DNA of 64,000 nt. It comes from DASWYT01 sp965246875. Its GTDB lineage: Bacteria > Pseudomonadota > Alphaproteobacteria > Micavibrionales > SZUA-601. The stretch is from contig CBDFFU010000003.1 of NCBI GenBank assembly GCA_965246875.1, positions 620,001 to 684,000 on the forward strand. The letters run 5' to 3'. The stretch's first letter is position 1. Each line of letters begins with the position of its first letter. The position numbers and the translations under genes are program-made. The notes under the pieces are model-generated. The model made no database searches. It was not told where the DNA came from and was given only the letters and a program-made list of their open reading frames with translations. Below, piece after piece: positions 62,801-64,000 of the stretch.

Positions 62801-64000
62801 AACATCGGTAATGTATTTTATGGCAATATGGTGCAGAATGCTGGCAACACAGGATTATCTGATAACTCTGCCTCACTTGCGGTTGATGGCGATTTTACCG
62901 CGCGTAATATAACCGCGACAGGCACGATTACGGGGAATATTACCGGCAACGCTGGTTCGGTCACATTGCCTATCAACGCCGATAATGCGACCTCGCCATT
63001 GGGTCAGATTATTAAGCTAAACAGCGAAAATTTTTTAACCACCGGGCCGTTGGCATATACGTCTGGAAATACGTTCCTCGGTTATCAAACGGGTAAAGCG
63101 ATTACAACAGGTAGTCAAAGCACCTATATAGGTTATCGCGCAGGCATCGCAAATACAACCGGCGGCTTGAACACTTATGTTGGCTTTCAGGCAGGTTACA
63201 GCAACACGACGGGCAATTACAACACCTACGTAGGTCAAGCAGCTGGTCAAACGAATACAACCGGACAATTTAATACTTTTTTGGGGCGCGGCGCTGGTTT
63301 TGCCAACATAATTGGCAGTAGCGGTACATTTTTAGGATCCTATGCTGGTATTAACTCAACGGGCGACAGCAATACATTTGTCGGCTCGTTTGCCGGGCAA
63401 GGGAATACAACAGGAATACAAAACACCGTCATTGGCGATTATGCCGGCGGCAATACCTTTAATTCTAGCTTCAGCGTAGTTGTTGGACGAGGATCTGGCC
63501 AGTTTGCAACAGGCAACAATAATACGCTTGTCGGATGGAACACAGCGACTGCTTTGACCACCGGCACTAATAACGTACTCATCGGTTCAACGGCGGCAAA
63601 TAAATTAACGACGGCATCAAGCAATGTATATGTCGGCAATAATAGCGGTTTGAATAACACAACGGGTGCTTCATCAGTTGTCATCGGCGATGGCGCAGCG
63701 CAAGGACCAAATGCTGGCTACGTGTTGGGTGTAAATTCTGTCATTGTAGGAAACGGTGCTGGGTCTAGCACGACAAGCGGTGTGACAGGTACGTATAACA
63801 CCTTTTTGGGCGCATCATCAGGTGCGAATAATACGATAGGTGATAATAACACTTTCGTTGGTCAAACTGCAGGTCAAGCAAACACAACTGGTTTTTCGAA
63901 TACATTTGTAGGAAAAGGAGCTGGAATCGGAACGACAACCGGAGGACAAAATATCTTTTCAGGTGTATTTGCTGGCCGATATAATACAACGGGTTCCGGT
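56885..64000 (+). CDS. Giant membrane-anchored beta-repeat surface protein (3' end outside window)
   Basis: An open frame of 2372 codons from ATG 56885 to the window end, without a stop. Residues 22-41 (SVLISILAAVGMVGVLSYTA) form one N-terminal membrane anchor. A globular region with several Cys follows to about 150, then tail-fibre-like Thr/Asn/Gly-rich sequence (PAPGTFTNIAATNGTFTTAN). From residue 469 come at least six long modules made of about 20-23-residue units of the NTFxGxxAGxxNTTG type, resembling YadA-head/haemagglutinin beta-rolls. Likely surface exposed, for adhesion or as a fibre. A C-terminal domain beyond the window would settle the export route. Confidence 0.88.
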   Translation, partial: MVERISPVSEFGKSAHLAQRGSVLISILAAVGMVGVLSYTAFNMLSGPVRSAAMITANTKAQNDMEINTRLVIRASTFTATTATPPVVGPCPSGTPTLAVSDTSGSGATPVYGCVPNTLGLVTQDPWRQTYKYCEVALDISTPTNAAKKFIAIVSSGPDRVLQSTSCDNGTGGLAVNSGGVNDDVVVYKTYTQANAENFWKKDTGPGDITTLNPTSNVTVGNNLQAASINSTPIGATTADSGKFTTLTATSTSTLNGAVTINNSLNATSGTFGDLASSGVIGLSGTGGSAMNGVTIGTTTPAPGTFTNIAATNGTFTTANLTNVTKSGTGLITNWNSELLGGHNGAYYLDASNLNAGTLAVARLPALTGDVTAVAGSGVTKVVALQNIPVVAGTPPSNTVLGYNGTAWAPMTLGGTSGGIPITESDPSVNTLFKNPVACGEGLLPKVVGGVWACGIDAVGNVTGENIALPINASNATSPLGLIIKLDSENFLTTGPLAYSSGNLGLGYQAGKAITTGGTANTFVGYQSGAATTTGPANTFFGYHTGMNNTTGAANAYFGERAGMTGTTASENTFVGSNAGLENTTGNTNTFVGRYAGVHNTTGSDAVLIGLNAGFGATGYAVGNKSVMIGREAGASYATGSTGAQNVFLGSASGLVNTTGADNVFLGYNSAATNTTGARNIIVGSGINGANATTSDFINIGNVFYGNMVQNGTNTGLNDNSASLAVDGDFTARNITATATITAPAFNGTATSVVLPINADTATTPLGQIIKLNSENFLTTGPLAYTSANTALGYQAGKALTTGAFQNTFLGFQAGQSVTSASYNTFTGYGSGFAVTTAPQNTFYGAYSGSSATTGGFNTFVGTTSGNSTTTGTTNSYFGVNSGKANTTGSNNTALGTNTGFNASTASDNTFIGGSSGFNATGGSNVFVGSRAGYSNTSGANNIIIGKSIDGPSATTSDYINIGNVFYGNMVQNGTNTGLSDNSANLAVDGDFTARNLTATGTITGNVTGNVNGNAASVTLPINADLATSPLGQIIKLNSENFLTTGPLAYTQGNTFLGYQTGKAITTGGINNVFMGYQAGRSDTTGVQNVFIGSGAGILNTTGHANIFLGYRAGFSATAADSNIFIGSQAGNATTTGGDNIFLGSNSGLSNTTGQKNILIGLYAGQNNSTNSNLIAIGSYAGNNSNAASNIFIGENSGLYTTSGALNTFLGVGTGLANITGYWNTFVGYGAGTSNTTAGQNAFFGMFSGQNTTTGISNVFLGQAAGASNTTGARNIIVGPVNGPSATTSDYINIGNVFYGNMVQNGSNTGLADNSANLAVDGDFTARNITATGTITGSITGNAGSVTLPINADNATTPLGQIIKLNSENFLTTGPLAYTSANTFLGYQTGKAITTGASNTLIGYQAGVATTSGAQNLFLGAGAGRVNTTGSQNTFLGYAAGGAATTASGNIFIGPQSGNATTTGANNIFMGPNAGLSNTTGQNSILIGTNAGQNNTNNDNLIAIGAYAGSSSNAIGNIFIGQNSGLYTSSGALNTFIGGGTGTFNTTGFWNTFMGYGAGNNNTTAGQNAFFGLFSGQNNTSGNANTFIGTFSGNANTAGADNTFLGASSGASNTVGVRNIIVGSGINGPSATTSDYINIGNVFYGNMVQNGSNTGLADNSASLAVDGDFTARNITATGTITGNITGSASSVTLPINADLATSPLGQIIKLNSENFLTTGPLAYTSGNTALGYQAGKAITTGAGNNTFMGYRAGVATTTGVQNVFIGSNAGLANTTSVNNTYVGDQAGTAATGGYNTLIGSSAGRSTTTGGSNTFVGTTAGMSNTTGTSNTFIGNGIRYNTTGSNGVLIGDGAGVGPGAGYVLGDGSVMIGKSAGASTTSGSTGAYNTFIGSGSGGSNTTGGNNGFLGRNAGYFNTAGVQNLFLGSSSGAPNTTGSDNTFLGFNSANTNTTGSRNIVVGSGISGPSATTDDYINIGNVFYGNMVQNAGNTGLSDNSASLAVDGDFTARNITATGTITGNITGNAGSVTLPINADNATSPLGQIIKLNSENFLTTGPLAYTSGNTFLGYQTGKAITTGSQSTYIGYRAGIANTTGGLNTYVGFQAGYSNTTGNYNTYVGQAAGQTNTTGQFNTFLGRGAGFANIIGSSGTFLGSYAGINSTGDSNTFVGSFAGQGNTTGIQNTVIGDYAGGNTFNSSFSVVVGRGSGQFATGNNNTLVGWNTATALTTGTNNVLIGSTAANKLTTASSNVYVGNNSGLNNTTGASSVVIGDGAAQGPNAGYVLGVNSVIVGNGAGSSTTSGVTGTYNTFLGASSGANNTIGDNNTFVGQTAGQANTTGFSNTFVGKGAGIGTTTGGQNIFSGVFAGRYNTTGSG
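58289..64000 (+). repeat. Six in-frame modules of 265-345 codons in the giant protein
   Basis: Each module opens with the conserved LPINAD.AT.PLGQIIKLNS-ENFLTTGPLAY-type header, at 58289, 59147, 59942, 60926, 61961 and 62966 (residues 469, 755, 1020, 1348, 1693 and 2028). Short NTFxGxxxG units follow. Each then closes with TSDYINIGNVFYGNMVQNG and AVDGDFTARNITATGTITG. Lengths differ by whole short units, so the array evolves by unit gain and loss. The last module is cut by the window end. Confidence 0.88.

Noticed and set aside
57132..63989. Many minus-strand open frames of 60-150 codons opposite the giant gene
   Set aside because: They are antisense shadows of the Thr/Asn/Gly-rich repeat coding strand; the plus frame is open for 2372 codons with protein-like repeats.

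Overview
The window looks like the chromosome of a Gram-negative bacterium, most likely an alphaproteobacterium of moderate GC content. The evidence is outer-membrane genes (efflux lipoprotein, MlaA/MlaC, beta-barrels), a CrtW/CrtZ/CrtY-type xanthophyll cluster, DUF2924-serine recombinase modules, and a full TTAA-N7-TTAA CtrA-type box. This assignment is inference; no rRNA or other taxonomic marker is present.

Layout. 1-5.9 kb: a tripartite drug-efflux operon (outer-membrane factor, EmrB-like and EmrA-like proteins) divergent from a TetR regulator, with a 16-bp perfect palindrome between them, followed by acetyl-CoA synthetase. 6-9.8 kb: IS3-family copy 1 between a truncated ABC-2 permease and a UDP-galactopyranose mutase that lost its start, then a clan GH-A glycosidase. 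10-16.9 kb: a carotenoid cluster (crtZ, crtW, crtX-like, crtY, crtI, crtB, and opposing crtE) in which crtY and crtI carry single-base insertions. 17-19.9 kb: a type III polyketide synthase-methyltransferase-flavoprotein operon like the Srs phenolic-lipid pathway. 20.2-23.8 kb: a KaiC-like ATPase translationally coupled to a hybrid histidine kinase. 23.7-33.7 kb: genes recurrent in bacterial light and oxidative-stress clusters (Fe-S photolyase-like protein without its N-terminal domain, DUF2256, SDR, DUF423, TIGR03643, DUF2237-glutathione peroxidase fusion, TIGR01777 epimerase, SRAP protein), with a second glf/DUF4422 glycan pair and two decayed genes.

33.9-54.1 kb: a 19.5-kb segment bounded by 650-bp direct repeats, the right one ending at the 3' end of tRNA-Arg(CCG). 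It holds a phosphatase, IS copy 2, a membrane protein plus two-component system, a tightly packed nine-gene operon (HAD phosphatase, class III aminotransferase, ureohydrolase-fold protein, two SMR-like transporters, Cys-nucleophile alpha/beta hydrolase, GNAT/FemAB-like enzyme, MlaA, MlaC), cytochrome b561, IS copy 3, and a DUF262-HEPN pair resembling a defence system. Around the tRNA two DUF2924-serine recombinase modules face each other. Each has about 21-bp-periodic CCCTG repeats and a terminal palindrome downstream. 56.9-64 kb: the N-terminal 2372 residues of a giant membrane-anchored repeat protein that continues past the window, preceded by CtrA-like boxes.

Common threads are pigment and photoprotection (carotenoids, phenolic lipids, photolyase-like protein, peroxidase), envelope remodelling, and heavy mobile-element activity with gene decay. 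The two strongest candidates for an undescribed system are the paired recombinase modules around tRNA-Arg with their repeat arrays, and the nine-gene aminotransferase-to-Mla operon.
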